NCBI RefSeq assembly: GCF_900119485.1
Contig: NZ_FPJZ01000009.1
Location: 1 to 64,000 of the forward strand
Source: Thermoactinomyces sp. DSM 45891
GTDB taxonomy: Bacteria > Bacillota > Bacilli > Thermoactinomycetales > Thermoactinomycetaceae
Reading direction: 5' to 3'
DNA: 64,000 nucleotides
In this document: piece after piece, positions 51,382-60,205 of the stretch
Layout: the number at the start of each line of letters is the position of its first letter
How positions within the stretch are numbered: the first letter of the stretch is position 1
Position numbers and translations under genes: made by a program
The notes under the pieces: generated by a model
Database searches by the model: none
Told to the model about the DNA's origin: nothing
What the model saw: the letters and a program-made list of their open reading frames with translations, nothing else

Positions 51382-51446
51382 AATTATCTGTGTTATGCAT
51401 AAATAGTGACGTAACTAACCCATCATCCATAAGCGAGGAATACACT

Positions 51447-51764
51447 TTGAGCAAAAAAAATCGAGCTATCTTTCAAATCTCATCGATCTTTCTGTTGATT
51501 CCTACCATCATGATTACAGGTAATACATTATTGAAGGACTATCCTCCACACGACCGACCCGATTGGGTCTGGATATTATTCATCCTTCTCCTAGCAATTA
51601 CAAGCTTGGTCTGCTTGGACACCTACTTAGTTGCAAGACGTGATCCTGTTGCCAAGAAGATGTCTTCTACAACCTTTAGTTTGCTTATGTCCTTTGGCTT
51701 CGCAGTAGCTACTTTCGTAATGCTCTATCAATGGCAGGTAGTCTATTCAAGTGGAAATTATTAA
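51447..51764 (+). CDS. Small membrane protein inserted in the head module
   Basis: 105 aa, TTG at 51447 after GCGAGGA. Three hydrophobic helices (about 8-27, 42-61, 77-98). No family recognised. It is on the plus strand inside minus-strand head genes, with the GNAT gene behind it, so the pair looks like added cargo. Confidence 0.5.
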   Translation: MSKKNRAIFQISSIFLLIPTIMITGNTLLKDYPPHDRPDWVWILFILLLAITSLVCLDTYLVARRDPVAKKMSSTTFSLLMSFGFAVATFVMLYQWQVVYSSGNY

Positions 51765-51838
51765 AAAAACTACTAGTGGAACGGCTCCCATCCTATTAAG
51801 GAAACAACATGATAAAAAGAGAAAGGAGGACTATTTTT

Positions 51839-52360
51839 ATGAATATTCACATAAGAGGTTCGGATGCGCAAGACTTAGATGCCCTTTATCATACGGAAAT
51901 CTCAGCAACAACTTTATATCATCAATCAGGATTTGATATGAAGGATGTTACAGCTCGGACATTGCAAGATCTAGAACAGTTACTCAAGGAAACTACGGTT
52001 CTTGTTGCTGAAAACGATGAAGGCAATGTCATGGGATATATCAGCTATTTTCAAAATGGACCTTATCTTCATCTTGAAGAAGTAGGGGTATCCACTCTTT
52101 ATCAGAGAAAGGGGGTTGGTCAAACCCTTCTCTCCACTTACATTGAATCAGGTAATAAAAATGGTATTCTGGGGTACACACTTACGACATTTAAGAATGC
52201 ATTTTGGTCGATTGAATTATATAAGAAATTAGGTTTTGAAGAGTTGGGGTATATGAATGATGATTTTGATACTGATGTATTGAAAGAAATCATCCAACGT
52301 GATATACAAGCAGGCTTAGATATGAATCAACGTGTATTGATGATCAAACTTAAAAAATAA
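51839..52360 (+). CDS. GNAT-family N-acetyltransferase
   Basis: 173 aa from the ATG at 51839 (AAAGGAGG upstream). GNAT core: TVLVAENDEGNVMGYISYF, LHLEEVGVSTLYQRKGVGQTLL (acetyl-CoA loop) and NAFWSIELYKKLGFEELGYM. Substrate unknown. Plus-strand cargo between the head morphogenesis and scaffold genes; a terminator follows. Confidence 0.85.
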   Translation: MNIHIRGSDAQDLDALYHTEISATTLYHQSGFDMKDVTARTLQDLEQLLKETTVLVAENDEGNVMGYISYFQNGPYLHLEEVGVSTLYQRKGVGQTLLSTYIESGNKNGILGYTLTTFKNAFWSIELYKKLGFEELGYMNDDFDTDVLKEIIQRDIQAGLDMNQRVLMIKLKK

Positions 52361-52385
52361 ACGAGTTAATAAAAGGTGATTATCA

Positions 52386-52416
52386 CAGCATTCGTTCTCT
52401 TATTGAGCGGATGCTT
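52386..52416 (+). terminator. Terminator of the GNAT gene
   Basis: AGCATTCG and CGGATGCT arms followed by TTTATTC. Confidence 0.6.
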
Positions 52417-53364
52417 TTATTCATCTATAATCGGATTCCGTTTCCCTGAATCAACTGCTATCACCCCTCGCTTACTCTGTTTCTCCGCAATTTGTCGTAC
52501 ACCTTCGGATAATCGTTCGATCTTCGAAAAGGTGGTAAAGTGATGAACACAGCGGGGATGGAAGATCTGATTAGATGCTTTCAAATCTTCATATGTGGGG
52601 TAATCTCCAGGAGCTTCGGGGGTTAATTTGATGATCCTTCCGATATGGAATCTACATGCATCTTTCGCAGGACCACCAGAAATAATGCCATAGTAAGCTT
52701 CTCTAGCCATAGCTTCATTGGTCTTTGCTATCCGATACATCTCGGAATACTTCGTCCTAGTCAGCATATCAACGTAGTCTTCGGGCTTCCATCGACGACC
52801 ACCAGCATCTATGATTCCTGTTTTAACTGAGTCCGATAACTCTTTTCGTAATCGTTGTAAGATCATCCGACTCTGTGTATCTTGACCGTTGATGCCTCGT
52901 GCCATGTTATTTCTCATGACTTCTCCTGAAACTTTACGCATGGTGTTCCTGACTCGTTGTCTGACGTTCCTTGAGACTTCCAGTACGTCTGTAGAGGTAT
53001 CTGAAACAAATAGATCAACCATACTCTTATTCGTTCTGTTAAAGGTAGCGACTCGCAATGCTTCCTTAAACGAACTAGAAGCTCCTAACTCAACTAATAC
53101 AGATGCCACACCTTGTCGGGCTACTGCTGGTATGGTAGTAGAAACCCAATTTATAACAAACTGATCAAGATCATTTAGGATCTCTTCTATTTTTTTCATA
53201 GCCGCAATTAAACTGGATCGCTGAAAATCAATCAAATCGACACGATGCAGTTCCAGTTTTATATTCCAATAGGCCCTTTTATATACACCCATCAAACGTT
53301 CCACATCACGATCAAAGTTAGGTTCGGGAACTTGTCGTCCTTCAATCGTCAGATACTTTGCCAT
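52417..53364 (-). CDS. Minor head / head morphogenesis protein, SPP1 gp7-like
   Basis: 315 aa. The C-terminal part (RTKYSEMYRIAKTNEAMAREA, KDACRFHIGRIIKLT, PTYEDLKASNQIFHPRCVHHFTTF) is the phage Mu F/SPP1 gp7 domain with its Cys/His residues. It binds the portal and enters the head with DNA. It overlaps the portal gene by 23 bases. Confidence 0.85.
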   Translation of the reverse strand: MAKYLTIEGRQVPEPNFDRDVERLMGVYKRAYWNIKLELHRVDLIDFQRSSLIAAMKKIEEILNDLDQFVINWVSTTIPAVARQGVASVLVELGASSSFKEALRVATFNRTNKSMVDLFVSDTSTDVLEVSRNVRQRVRNTMRKVSGEVMRNNMARGINGQDTQSRMILQRLRKELSDSVKTGIIDAGGRRWKPEDYVDMLTRTKYSEMYRIAKTNEAMAREAYYGIISGGPAKDACRFHIGRIIKLTPEAPGDYPTYEDLKASNQIFHPRCVHHFTTFSKIERLSEGVRQIAEKQSKRGVIAVDSGKRNPIIDE

Positions 53365-54952
53365 CTACCTCTGACCCCCTATCGTCTGTAACATGCGAGG
53401 TCTCTTCATTAAACACAGTCGATTGAACAGTGAGAGCTTCTTCCTCTTCGTCTTTAATCCTGGAGATTATTTCTTCTGCTGCGGAATCATCTATACTATC
53501 CAATTGCTTGATAGCTGAAAGAACATCAATAGTAGCCTTAGCACCTGTACGAATTTGCATGACCTCAGCCATCTCTTTCTCATCTTTCGGAAGCCCATCA
53601 TTCCAACGTATTTTTGGCAGTGTTGCTTCGACCGACTGAAATCCGCCCATCTCGACATTCCCTCGATTAGCTAATTGCAAAGCATCTCGTAAGGCAGATC
53701 GGAAAGCATAATCTACATGGTCTCGTATCCGTTGCACCTTCGATAGAATCGGCATGAATCTAGCTTTGATACTAGATTGATCTGTATGACTTGTCCCTGT
53801 CCCCCCTGTATGGCTTACAGTTTGTCCAAAAAGCCACTGAGGTGTCTCAGCTACTTGATAGATCATTGAAAGAAGTAATTCAAGTTCTCGGAAAGCACCT
53901 TCAAGCTGACTATTCCACACCATGTAGGCTGGAGGTATCTCATCTTTCCTTACAGGTATATAGATGCCACCAGAAGACATTTCTTTTGAATCGGCTAGAT
54001 CAGGACCATACATGTTCGGATCGGAATGCTTATATAGGATGTAGTCAATCTGGACAAGTCTATCGTTCACCCCTGCAACGAGATCTTCGATCATCTCAAC
54101 AGTTCCACGACCTTCCCAGTTTTCATCAGTAGTTTGATGTGGAACATGGTAGATGAGGATATGGGGGATACTTGTCTCAACAAGATCTTCTTCTCTACCC
54201 GTTGGAATCTTCTCTTCAATCGTATAGGTAGTGATACCAATACCGTATTGAGTCGAATATCCTTCGGGTCCGTTCGAAGATAACCTGAACCGACTATACT
54301 CAATGAAACCGGGTATATGTCGTTCCACATTCAGGATCGGTATCTCTGTTTTCCCCTTCGAAATCCATTCGATATAGGCGATATTTACGGCTTTGAATCG
54401 CTTTCGGCTTCCTCTTGCCAATTCTGGAAAGACTGTACTTGGGTCTTGGGCTGAGATTATAGGCTCCATTTTGATCGAACTAGGAACGTAGGGAAGTTCG
54501 GAAACATCATCTCTATAGTCAAAATAAGCCTTGATAAAAGAATCACCACGATATCCAGAACCAGCAGTAATCTCTCGACCAAGTAAGTTTAGTCGGTTTC
54601 GTTCTACAATTGAATTCAATATCTCTTGCTCATTAGAATTGGAATCCTTACTAACTTCGTAGATCGGTGGATTACCAAACATGAGGTCGCTAGGTTTCGA
54701 AGTTAGAATACCGAGCATGTTACAGGCCATATACAACGTGTTTAATTGTTGCTTTTTCAAGTGGTTCTGATATATAGAAGAAGCTCGATCTAAAACTTCC
54801 CAGTGCTTTCCTTCGAACAGCTTTCGCATCCTCTTGTATTTGGCAAGCCGTTCGAGGTGGTCTTCCGGAGGGAACATCTTCCCGACTTCGAAAAGGCGAC
54901 TTGAAGCGGATGTATGGTCAAATTCGTAATTCGGTTCGTCAAATAGTGGTAT
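53342..54952 (-). CDS. Portal protein, apparent AUA start
   Basis: 536 aa if started at the ATA at 54952, eight bases after AGGAGGG: (M)PLFDEPNYEFDHTSASSRLF, then MFPPEDHLERLAKYKRMRKLFEGKHWEV. The usual-codon start ATG 54877 has no proper ribosome site and loses 25 residues. LGREITAGSGYRGDSFIKAYF, ILIYHVPHQTTDENWEGRG, VNDRLVQIDYILYKHSDPNMYG fit SPP1-type portals. It forms the DNA gate of the head. Confidence 0.88.
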   Translation of the reverse strand: MPLFDEPNYEFDHTSASSRLFEVGKMFPPEDHLERLAKYKRMRKLFEGKHWEVLDRASSIYQNHLKKQQLNTLYMACNMLGILTSKPSDLMFGNPPIYEVSKDSNSNEQEILNSIVERNRLNLLGREITAGSGYRGDSFIKAYFDYRDDVSELPYVPSSIKMEPIISAQDPSTVFPELARGSRKRFKAVNIAYIEWISKGKTEIPILNVERHIPGFIEYSRFRLSSNGPEGYSTQYGIGITTYTIEEKIPTGREEDLVETSIPHILIYHVPHQTTDENWEGRGTVEMIEDLVAGVNDRLVQIDYILYKHSDPNMYGPDLADSKEMSSGGIYIPVRKDEIPPAYMVWNSQLEGAFRELELLLSMIYQVAETPQWLFGQTVSHTGGTGTSHTDQSSIKARFMPILSKVQRIRDHVDYAFRSALRDALQLANRGNVEMGGFQSVEATLPKIRWNDGLPKDEKEMAEVMQIRTGAKATIDVLSAIKQLDSIDDSAAEEIISRIKDEEEEALTVQSTVFNEETSHVTDDRGSEVDGKVSDD

Positions 54953-54970
54953 GTTTTATTCCCTCCTTCG

Positions 54971-54986
54971 CTCCTCAAATTTGAGG
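54971..54986. promoter_or_regulatory. Palindrome, putative operator
   Basis: CTCCTCAAATTTGAGG, 18 bases upstream of the portal start; same core as the 46948 palindrome. Confidence 0.45.
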
Positions 54987-55045
54987 TATGTACTTTCAAA
55001 TTCTCTTCTCAATACTATAGATGACTACTAGCCGTTTTTTTGTAC

Positions 55046-56803
55046 TCACAACCAATATGGCTTTAAGACGACCTTCTTCCTCTCTCGTGCTACATTCTCC
55101 ACAGCTAATTGCAGGGCATCAATGGAATCCACATAGTCCCCTTGAGGATACATTTCCATTTGTTCGATCAGAGTTCGGTGGTTGTCGTTGAGTACTAGAG
55201 TTCGATTCGAACAGTACGGCTCAAGTGATTCGATCCTTTGTTCCTTTGAAGACTTATGCGACTTAACATCTTGAATACGAGTAGAATACAAGCCTTCAAC
55301 CCTAGACCTCTCCATCAATTGCCTATAGAATTCGTGCTGTGCATTGATTGTCTCAACCGAGATAACATGATGATTGAACTGCCGTATCTTCTGAATAATC
55401 GTCTCCATGAAGGCATGGGGTTGCTCCTTGGAACTGTATTCATCTAAGACAAATATGTAACCCGAAGATTCATGTCTTCCTACAGTAAGAAAGGCATTGT
55501 AACAGCCCCTTGAGCTTTTCCCCATAGCGATATCCCACGCTCCAGAGATAGTCATGTCATTCAGTCGATATTCTACACCTTCAAACATCACTACTCGCTC
55601 ACCAAACTCGTTCGTTTTATATCGATAATAGGCAAACTGATCCGGTTTAAAAAACTGCTCATCCTCTGAAAAGGCTCTATTCCGATACTCCGAGTTGAAG
55701 GATCGAGTTCCCATGTTTGCCTTTGCATGCATCAAATCCCTATAGTCCCATCGCCATCCCCATGCGGTTTCGACCCCTGATTCTAGTTGCTTGTGATGCT
55801 GATTGTAGAATTCGTCTACTTCTTCCATTTCTTCCGACCGTTTATACACTTGAAGGTATTCGTCCCATAGATCAGGGAAGTCAGGTTCTCGTTTAATGGC
55901 ATCATGAAATGACTTCTTGAAGTCCTTCCGCTTCAACGTGTGGGACAATAACCCAGTCGAAGTGACCATAGTTCCAACAAGAACGAATGCTGTAGACTTT
56001 GAACCAATAGGCATAACAACAGAGTTAAACCATTCAACTAGCTTCTCACGGGCTTCTTTCGTGCCTTCGTTATTGATGGAAGAAGGATCGTCGATCAATA
56101 CTAGGGATGGACGGTGCGCACCATGCCTTTTACCACGAAGCTGTTTCCCTGCGGAAGATGCTTCTACCAAGCAATTAGTTGATGTAATAAAAGCTTCTTC
56201 GTTATCTTTTTCATTCTTCGTATTTGCCACGTTTAGTAACTCTCCAAAATCTTGACGTAGCTTCTCGTTGAACTTCAACTGCTTATTACTCCATGATACG
56301 AGTTTCTTCGAGAGAGAATCGGTTTCAGAAATGATGAGTATGTAGGGGCGCTTTCTGTAGACAATCTGATGTAGGGGGAAACAGTTCGTGAACATCCCCG
56401 ACTTTGAATGTCCACGGGGTGCAGCAATAGCTAAACGAGCGGACGGATCAGTATGATCAACATAATCACAGAGGTCGAAAAACTCTCGATGGATAGGGGC
56501 TAATTCTTCAAGTGGTTGGTGTGAAGTACCGTCATCACTGTTTCGAATGATGTTATCTTCGTTAAGTGGGTTGTCCTGGTCTGATAGATATTCGTAAGCA
56601 AAGTAGGCTGTGTCGTACTCGGCTCGGTGAATCCGTGTAAGCCTTTCAAGCTCCTGTTTGTCATCCAACATCATGTCGACATGATGATCGGTAGCTTGTC
56701 CATTTTGGTAGATGTCACGTAGCTTTCTAAGTCGATCCGTAACGAGTTGAATTCGCTCTTCTCGCTCTTGTCTATTTAGCCACTCACCGTTTATATATGT
56801 CAC
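55046..56803 (-). CDS. terL: Terminase large subunit
   Basis: 585 aa, GTG start after GAGGGGGG. ATPase part: RLAIAAPRGHSKSGMF (Walker A-like), ILIISETDSLSKKLVSW, HRPSLVLIDDPSS (Walker B), FVLVGTMVTSTGLL. Nuclease part: SGAWDIAMGKSSRGCYNAFLTV (RNase H-like Asp) and YVDSIDALQLAVENV. It packages DNA into proheads. Confidence 0.93.
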   Translation of the reverse strand: MTYINGEWLNRQEREERIQLVTDRLRKLRDIYQNGQATDHHVDMMLDDKQELERLTRIHRAEYDTAYFAYEYLSDQDNPLNEDNIIRNSDDGTSHQPLEELAPIHREFFDLCDYVDHTDPSARLAIAAPRGHSKSGMFTNCFPLHQIVYRKRPYILIISETDSLSKKLVSWSNKQLKFNEKLRQDFGELLNVANTKNEKDNEEAFITSTNCLVEASSAGKQLRGKRHGAHRPSLVLIDDPSSINNEGTKEAREKLVEWFNSVVMPIGSKSTAFVLVGTMVTSTGLLSHTLKRKDFKKSFHDAIKREPDFPDLWDEYLQVYKRSEEMEEVDEFYNQHHKQLESGVETAWGWRWDYRDLMHAKANMGTRSFNSEYRNRAFSEDEQFFKPDQFAYYRYKTNEFGERVVMFEGVEYRLNDMTISGAWDIAMGKSSRGCYNAFLTVGRHESSGYIFVLDEYSSKEQPHAFMETIIQKIRQFNHHVISVETINAQHEFYRQLMERSRVEGLYSTRIQDVKSHKSSKEQRIESLEPYCSNRTLVLNDNHRTLIEQMEMYPQGDYVDSIDALQLAVENVARERKKVVLKPYWL

Positions 56804-56818
56804 TCAAATCCCCCCTCT

Positions 56819-57253
56819 CTACTTAGGTTCAGTCTTCTTTTCTTCTAACATCGAATCGAGTTCTTCTAATTCCTTCTGAATCGCTTCATTACTACGTTTT
56901 TCGCTACTTCCATGATCTTCTGTCACTTGCTTATCTGTCAGAAGAGCAAACCTTCTCATAAAGATATCGATACCTTTAATGGACGGCTGTGAACCCATGA
57001 TAGTTCGTAATAATTGCTTGTATACAAGGGGGCGCATCGATGAAAGTATATCATCTGCTAAGAGGTTCTTATATTCGATAAAGGCTCGATTTTGTGTTCT
57101 CCACTTGTAGAGACCCATTCGGGTTATACCGACTTCTTCGGCTATCTCTTCATAGGTCTTCTTGTTTTCCGTTTCAAGTTCGTTTTCAACGAGAAGAATG
57201 GCTGCTCTCCGTTGTTGGGCGGTTAGTTTCGCTTCTAGTTGTTTTCTGTTCAT
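56819..57253 (-). CDS. terS: Terminase small subunit-like DNA-binding protein
   Basis: 144 aa. KLTAQQRRAAILLVENELETENKKTYEEIAEEVGITRMGLYKWRTQNRAFIEY is the phBC6A51-type helix-turn-helix of small terminase subunits. It recognises the packaging site, followed by terL at 15 bases. AAAGGAGG precedes the ATG. First gene of the late operon. Confidence 0.88.
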   Translation of the reverse strand: MNRKQLEAKLTAQQRRAAILLVENELETENKKTYEEIAEEVGITRMGLYKWRTQNRAFIEYKNLLADDILSSMRPLVYKQLLRTIMGSQPSIKGIDIFMRRFALLTDKQVTEDHGSSEKRSNEAIQKELEELDSMLEEKKTEPK

Positions 57254-57279
57254 TTTCGTCCTCCTTTCCGAGAGTTATG

Positions 57280-57308
57280 GTTGACGCTGGAATTCTCACT
57301 CGATACTA
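57280..57308 (+). promoter_or_regulatory. Sigma-A promoter of the integrase
   Basis: TTGACG, 17-bp spacer, TACTAT, in the divergent gap with terS. Confidence 0.55.
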
Positions 57309-57341
57309 TATACACAACAAATCGCAGTAGGAGTAGATTAC

Positions 57342-57893
57342 ATGGCTCGTGTTGAAGCATTTAAGACTAAAAAGGATCTTGAGAAAATGAAAAAAGAACT
57401 TGAGAAGGTTGATCCCAAGTTCCGTTTGCTATTCGTGTTTGGATTGAATTCAGCTCTGCGAATTTCAGATATAGTAGGATTAAAAGTCAAGGATGTTATG
57501 AAGAACGGACAGCCTAGAAAGAGAGTCAGTCTTCGAGAAGAAAAGACAGATAAAATTAAAGAATTCCCATTAAACAAAAGCATCATTCGTGAGCTAAAGT
57601 ACTTCAAAAATGTAGATCCAGAAGAATATCTCTTCCCTTCTCAAAAAGGCGGACATTTCTGTACACGATATGCTTCTCGTACTATCAAGAAAGTGGCAAA
57701 GCAAATTGGAATCGAAGGAAACTTTGGAAGTCATAGTATGAGAAAGAGCTTCGGATATACGCAACTCAAGAATGGCACACCGTTAGCAATTATTATGCAG
57801 TTATTAAATCATTCATCAGAAAAAGATACCTTGAGGTATGTGGGTATCACACAAGAAGTTTTAGATGATGCATATTTAAAAGTCCAATTATAA
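57342..57893 (+). CDS. int: Tyrosine recombinase / integrase (short form)
   Basis: 183 aa, catalytic domain only, without the usual arm-binding N-terminus. Active residues: R in NSALRISDIVGL, H-x-x-R in SHSMRKSFGYTQ, H in LLNHSSEKDT and Y in LRYVGITQEVL. AGGAG precedes the ATG and a sigma-A promoter lies upstream. It probably integrates the phage into dprA, 2.4 kb away. Confidence 0.85.
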   Translation: MARVEAFKTKKDLEKMKKELEKVDPKFRLLFVFGLNSALRISDIVGLKVKDVMKNGQPRKRVSLREEKTDKIKEFPLNKSIIRELKYFKNVDPEEYLFPSQKGGHFCTRYASRTIKKVAKQIGIEGNFGSHSMRKSFGYTQLKNGTPLAIIMQLLNHSSEKDTLRYVGITQEVLDDAYLKVQL

Positions 57894-57904
57894 GTAAGCA
57901 ATAA

Positions 57905-58215
57905 AATAAAACTACCTGCCCGGGCGGCCGTTCCGGGAACTCTGGTAACTACCAAACTGGTAGCGCGTGGAGTACCTTTCCCACCTCAAGTAGTTTATAA
58001 AAATAAAAATAGGGATGTCCTTTCGAAAAGAAATCCCTGTTGAAGTATCTTTCAACATCCCTATTCTCTTTGAGACATGGTTTCGAGGGATTCGACGTGG
58101 TTTGATTCCCTCCCTCGTACTGAGGACGTACCACCTTCTCCGACTCTACTCACAACCACGCAAGCTATTCGGTCTCTCGGCCGTCTCGACGCCCCGTCCC
58201 GTATAGGGAACTATA
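57905..58215 (-). ncRNA. Structured GC-rich non-coding region, candidate RNA or 3' region
   Basis: GC-rich compared with its surroundings and without a supported ORF. Minus-strand read shows several stems: GAGGGA ... TCCCTC, CCTC-AGTAC-GAGG, outer GAGAC ... GTCTC (about 58175 to 58071), then AATAGGGATGT ... ACATCCCTATT enclosing two small hairpins and followed by TTTTATTTTT (58010-58065), a terminator for the methyltransferase side. No known RNA family recognised. Confidence 0.4.
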
Positions 58216-58270
58216 GACTTACATTATACCCCATATAAAACAGATAAAACCACAAATATAAAATCCAAGT

Positions 58271-59938
58271 CTATGCTACCTTTTTCACTTCTTCTATAGC
58301 TCCTAACTGCTCCGCTAAAGCTCTTCCTAGATACCAAGCTACCTTTGAGGCTACACCGTTCCCTACGATCTTATATTGAGCCGACAAACTCAACTCTTCG
58401 GGTATTACATACCAGTCAGGAACCGATTGAATCCGAAGACACTCCCTAACGGTAAAACGTCGTGGGGATTGTGTAGGATGTATCGGTTGACCTACATTCT
58501 GATGTGCCGTAATCGTAACACTTCGATCATCCATAGGTGCTTGGCGATTAGCTGAATTAAACTTGTAGGAATCTCTCTTAGGAAAGTAATAGGATTTTTC
58601 ATTATGGTTGGATGGAGGATCGGAAGGTTCGTCGGGATGGACGAATTTGGGGCCTTGTGCGGAGATCGTATTCGAAGGATTCTTCCAGTCCATCTTGAGG
58701 TTGTTGTTCTTGTATGAAGGGGAGTACTTACGACCATCGTATTGGTCGTGGTTCTGTATATCAATGGTCTGACAATTGTACTGGGTCGTAATAGAAGGGC
58801 TAGGCTTGTCCATTGAAGCTTTATGTTGGGCTTTTTTTACGTTGGATGGTTTAAGGAGGTTGTGGTTCAGAGGGGTTGGTTCGGGGGTTAAATCGAGGAT
58901 GTCGTCTCCTTTGGTGCGGACTGTTTTCGCAGGGGAATCGATAGAAGTGTTATAACCTATATTGTAGTCCTTGGCATGTTTGTACACAGCCTTAGTAAGT
59001 GGATTAGGTAGGTTGTTCGGATCTGGGAGATCGCCTATCACATCTCGAAGAACTTGGGTTCGATAGTCTTTCGGATCAGGTTCGGGAAACTTGAAGGTGA
59101 ATCCGAGATCCTTTCGAATTCCCACGATGAATACTCGCTCTCTCTTTTGGGCTACTCCATAATCCCAACTATTGATTAGCTCCCATGATACGTTGTAGCC
59201 AATGTCATCGAATTTCTCCATGAGGGCATCAAAAGTTCGGATGTGTTTCTTCGAAATAAGTCCTTTTACATTTTCGAAGATAAAGGCTTTCGGTTGTTTT
59301 CGTTGGATGATGTCTAGGTACGTGTAGACGAGCTTTCCACGATCTCCGTCTTCTCCTAGCCCCTTCCCTGCCATTGAGAAGTCTTGACATGGTGGGCCAC
59401 CTGCAATGATGTCTGTATCGGGTATTTCATCAGGATCAATCTCCGTAATGTCTCCACATACGATATGATCTCCGAGGTTATGAGCATAGGATTGACTAGC
59501 TCGCTTGTCAAAGTCGTTAGCCCAGATAATAGAAAAGCCGGACTCTTTTAGTCCGACCGCCATAAGTCCGCCACCAGCGAATAACTCGGCTACTGTATAG
59601 CCGTTCTGTGGTAGCGTAGGGGTTACGTTATAGTTCATATAAGCCCTCTCTTCTATGTTGTTGTCGTTATATCCGTAACTCGGATGTAATTGGCATGATA
59701 GCTTTTGAAGTGGTGCAGCGGTGATTGTTAAGGCTGGTTCGTTCCAATCTTTTCGACGTAGACCGTTGGTATTGCCACCTGATGGGACTTTACCGTTCCA
59801 GTAGATGGACTGGTCTTCGTGTGATAGGTTCGTCCAGTTGCCACCTGGTGGGATTTTAAGGGCGAATGGACGTTCATCTTTTCGGATTCTGTGACCGTAA
59901 TGATTATGTACTATTTGATCACCTTCTTCTTGAAACAA
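58271..59938 (-). CDS. C5-cytosine DNA methyltransferase
   Basis: 555 aa. Motif I AELFAGGGLMAVGLKESGF, IV AGGPPCQDFSMAGKG (catalytic Cys), VI FIFENVKGL, VIII QKRERVFIVG and X YKIVGNGVASKV are intact, with a target domain between VIII and IX holding several short P-x-TI repeats. The first 115 residues (KIPPGGNWTNLS, RRKDWNEPALTITAAP) look like the target domain of another such enzyme. The TTG at 59938 lacks a ribosome site; the ATA at 59914 follows AAGGTGAT. It likely protects phage DNA from restriction. Confidence 0.88.
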   Translation of the reverse strand: MFQEEGDQIVHNHYGHRIRKDERPFALKIPPGGNWTNLSHEDQSIYWNGKVPSGGNTNGLRRKDWNEPALTITAAPLQKLSCQLHPSYGYNDNNIEERAYMNYNVTPTLPQNGYTVAELFAGGGLMAVGLKESGFSIIWANDFDKRASQSYAHNLGDHIVCGDITEIDPDEIPDTDIIAGGPPCQDFSMAGKGLGEDGDRGKLVYTYLDIIQRKQPKAFIFENVKGLISKKHIRTFDALMEKFDDIGYNVSWELINSWDYGVAQKRERVFIVGIRKDLGFTFKFPEPDPKDYRTQVLRDVIGDLPDPNNLPNPLTKAVYKHAKDYNIGYNTSIDSPAKTVRTKGDDILDLTPEPTPLNHNLLKPSNVKKAQHKASMDKPSPSITTQYNCQTIDIQNHDQYDGRKYSPSYKNNNLKMDWKNPSNTISAQGPKFVHPDEPSDPPSNHNEKSYYFPKRDSYKFNSANRQAPMDDRSVTITAHQNVGQPIHPTQSPRRFTVRECLRIQSVPDWYVIPEELSLSAQYKIVGNGVASKVAWYLGRALAEQLGAIEEVKKVA

Positions 59939-59941
59939 AAA

Positions 59942-59976
59942 AGAGCCCAGTAAGATTACGGTCTGAATGCCGTACT
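59942..59976 (-). terminator. Hairpin directly before the methyltransferase
   Basis: CAGTAAG-TACGG and CCGTA-CTTACTG arms followed by GGGCTCTTTTTT on the minus strand. It would stop transcription coming from dprA. Confidence 0.65.
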
Positions 59977-60074
59977 TACTGAACTCCGTATTTATCTACT
60001 CATACATATTAACTACTAATGCATGTAAATGTGTATGCGCTATGTAAACTTTTCATTGAATATAACGAGATGGT

Positions 60075-60178
60075 TTTTATCTCGTAATTACTTATCTCGT
60101 TATACGTAGTTCTCGTTAAATACTAGTTCTTGTTAGTGTAAGGTACAACGGTGTCGGGTCTACCTGACATAGCTCCAC
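60075..60178. repeat. Iteron-like repeats plus conserved block shared with 32.6 kb
   Basis: TATCTCGTTA, TAGTTCTCGTTA (60107-60118) and TAGTTCTTGTTA (60124-60135), period 16-17, then GTGTAAGGTACAACGGTGTCGG-like block and inverted TGTC-GGG ... CCTGACA. About 29 of 32 bases agree with the 32.6 kb copy around GACACCGTT and CCTTACACTAACAA on the minus strand. Confidence 0.55.
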
Positions 60179-60205
60179 TTGACATAGCCATAAACATCGG
60201 TGAGA

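Noticed and set aside
57905..58215. tRNA gene
   Set aside because: Stems do not form a cloverleaf and there is no recognisable T-loop or anticodon arm.
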